Shown: one piece after another, positions 39,433-40,541 of the stretch | How the letters are laid out: each line of letters begins with the position of its first letter | Position numbering within the stretch: position 1 is the first letter of the stretch | IMG/VR virus record: IMGVR_UViG_3300038701_001570 | Span: 1-40,541 of that record | Direction: 5' to 3' (one strand) | From: a virus | DNA length: 40,541 nt | Made by a program: the position numbers and the translations under genes | Notes under the pieces: model-generated | What the model was told of the DNA's origin: nothing | Databases searched by the model: none | The model's input: only the letters and a program-made list of their open reading frames with translations

Positions 39433-39842
39433 TCGATCTCCAAATCGTTAAAAGTAATTAAATCATTTTCGATGGTAACAATCTTTACGCGAGGAGTCCA
39501 TCGAACCGCTTTACCTCCGCGTTTCACCTTTAGCTTTCTCCATCCCCAGAGATGAGCGGAACCGCCACTGGATAACCAGCAACGTACCATCTCTTCATTC
39601 TCCAGGAACTTTTCTTCATGTTCTCGCCATGCCGTAGTGAAGCATTGCACGCCAGCAATACCTGACATTAGCCCGTCACCAATGGGGCCGCAAGTGATGA
39701 TGTCGAAAAGATTGAAAAGGTCTACGCGGTTACCGAAGGCTCTATTTGCTCCAGCAGTAATGTATCTTTCAACAATGCCTGCTTGGATACCTTGCTTACG
39801 GAACCATTCTAGGGTTCTACGTGTGGGGCTAGTTCCTGCCAT
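39429..39842 (-). CDS. PD-(D/E)XK-like putative endonuclease
   Basis: 137 aa. It follows a recurring phage pattern: TRRTLEWFRKQG start, VERYI (E25), a DLFNLFDIITC strand (D41/D47), GVQCFTT (Q66) and a C-terminal LSSGGSAHLWGWRK, matching the 'VDLFGFID...VQxT...W-L..GG..E/H-GWRK' layout of small restriction-like endonuclease-fold proteins. A glutamine replaces the usual second acid, so activity is uncertain. It could be a Holliday-junction or DNA-end nuclease. It is the second gene after the right-end non-coding region. Confidence 0.6.
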   Translation of the reverse strand: MAGTSPTRRTLEWFRKQGIQAGIVERYITAGANRAFGNRVDLFNLFDIITCGPIGDGLMSGIAGVQCFTTAWREHEEKFLENEEMVRCWLSSGGSAHLWGWRKLKVKRGGKAVRWTPRVKIVTIENDLITFNDLEIE

Positions 39843-39865
39843 TTTCTTCTCTCAGGAGGGACATA

Positions 39866-39901
39866 AAGAAACCCCCTAAAAACAATTAAGTCTTTAGAGG
39901 G
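39866..39901 (-). terminator. weak rho-independent terminator after the first gene
   Basis: On the minus strand CCCTCTAAA pairs with TTTAGGGGG (39893-39901 with 39872-39880, one G-U pair) around a 12-nt loop, followed by TTTCTTT. It lies between the stop at 39910 and the start at 39842 and may partly terminate the first transcript. Confidence 0.6.
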
Positions 39902-39909
39902 TCTTGAAA

Positions 39910-40203
39910 TCAGTTGGCGGCATCAGACATTATTTGAGCAAAATCCAAGATAGCTTTTGCTTTCGCATTTTGTCGCTTCTCATTTGCGTGGGTCATACCA
40001 CCGTTGGTCATTGCGACGATGCATCCAGCTTTGACTGCTTCTTGGAAGATGGGACAGTCTTTCGAGTAACCTTTTTTCGGTTGTGCTGGAGTTTTTTGAA
40101 CTTGGGTTTGTTCTTCCTTGGTGGGGGTAGATACTCCTGCATCTTGGGACTCCGGTTGTTTTGGTGCTTGGGAAGGATTGTTGTTTCTACGACGAGTAGC
40201 CAT
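39910..40203 (-). CDS. small basic/Pro-Gln-rich hypothetical protein
   Basis: 97 aa. The first half is disordered and rich in Asn, Pro, Gln and Lys (SQAPKQPESQDAGVSTPTKE). The second half is a small helical domain (KDCPIFQEAVKAGCIVAMTN, then HANEKRQNAKAKAILDFAQI). Not recognised. It is the first clear gene after the non-coding right end and is followed by a terminator-like hairpin, which suggests separate expression. Confidence 0.6.
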   Translation of the reverse strand: MATRRRNNNPSQAPKQPESQDAGVSTPTKEEQTQVQKTPAQPKKGYSKDCPIFQEAVKAGCIVAMTNGGMTHANEKRQNAKAKAILDFAQIMSDAAN

Positions 40204-40541
40204 GGTAAATCTTTAAATGTAATTAGTGGAACGGGACTCCTAGACGACTTACCAGGATAAGAGGAAACGGGACTCCTGGTCAAGTGGCGTAGTTGTGGGG
40301 AGAGAAAGGGTTCCTTTTGTCGTCCTTAATTGTTTCGGGAAAGAAGGAACCCTCCGCTTTGGCTTAATTGTTTAGAGAAGAGATGAGGCTCCTGGATCGG
40401 CTTAAGAGAACGCACCGGGACTCCGAAACTTAGTCTCGCGGTTGCTCAAATTATTTTGAAATAAAACAATAAAACAATTTAACTTTTTAGGGAAAGAGGG
40501 GGTTGACAAGAAATTTCCCGATCGGGCATCCTCTCCCCCTC
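40204..40541 (-). promoter_or_regulatory. right-end non-coding region with repeats and hairpin
   Basis: 338 bp without a convincing gene. It holds three copies of GGGACTCC (40233-40240, 40269-40276, 40417-40424), a 9-bp inverted repeat GGGTTCCTT/AAGGAACCC (40308-40316 with 40344-40352), an AT-rich stretch with a possible weak minus-strand promoter (TTGTTT to TAATTT, 40450-40480), and the palindrome CCCGATCGGG (40518-40527), related to the CCGATCGG box of the promoter elements. A 16-codon frame (40479-40529) with a GGGGGAG site could be a leader peptide. It probably contains the start of the early/right operon. Confidence 0.5.

Noticed and set aside
40507-40530. Plus-strand promoter from the TTGACA at 40503-40508
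   Set aside because: No acceptable -10 hexamer follows within the window and no plus-strand gene is present; it may only be part of the palindrome region.
1-40541. CRISPR array, transposase/IS element or integrase
   Set aside because: No regularly spaced repeat set, no transposase or recombinase motif and no att-like direct repeats were seen.

Overview
The window is about 40.5 kb of a tailed-phage genome. Every convincing gene is on the minus strand, so transcription runs from the right end towards position 1. The genome background is AT-leaning and genes are tightly packed, with many ATGA, TGATG and TAATG stop/start overlaps. One long tail-tube gene and a very long tape-measure gene are present and no sheath gene was recognised, so a siphovirus-like particle is most likely. 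The head genes (DUF935/Mu gp29-like portal, protease/scaffold, gpD-like decoration protein, gpE-like capsid, gp36-like and gpG-like connectors) resemble a Mu/lambda mixture. The host is uncertain. A large GC-rich fibre gene with cadherin-like and SwmB-like domains looks like planctomycete surface proteins, so a planctomycete host is my inference.

Layout in transcription order (right to left): a 338-bp non-coding right end (40204-40541); small early genes including a PD-(D/E)XK-like protein and a crAss001_48-like protein (38.3-40.2 kb); terminase large subunit (36.7-38.3 kb); a run of membrane, exported and protease proteins that looks like a lysis/envelope cassette (32.8-36.7 kb), containing a papain-like cysteine protease, a lipoprotein and an exported CPPC thioredoxin-like protein; fibre genes (27.3-32.8 kb) in which an acquired GC-rich adhesin is flanked by two paralogous fibre-end domains; head genes (22.1-27.3 kb); a 362-bp structured leader (21783-22144); tail genes (14.4-21.8 kb); a displaced portal gene and two giant unknown structural genes (9.3-14.2 kb); a promoter/terminator island (8755-8915); then a DNA-metabolism operon (1-8754) with MazG-like, UDG-like, KKAVKK-repeat, RecB/Cas4-like nuclease, RecA-like ATPase, DUF669-like ssDNA-binding and family A DNA polymerase genes.

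The most unusual signals lie outside the protein annotation. (1) An 8-mer, CTGGGAGG, followed by a purine-rich tract, occurs nine times on the plus strand, inside genes and in all three reading frames. Its only opposite-orientation copy is explained by a Walker A motif. (2) Three tRNA-like elements keep an acceptor stem and T-arm but have abnormal interiors of 38, 60 and 147 nt; the 38-nt one doubles as the terminator behind the capsid gene. (3) A composite element, AAGTATSATACTT plus CCGRTCGGWG at 8-9 nt spacing, occurs three times in two intergenic islands and looks like a phage promoter/operator. (4) Histone-H1-like KKAVKK repeats are attached to both ends of the recombination ATPase and to a neighbouring small protein.
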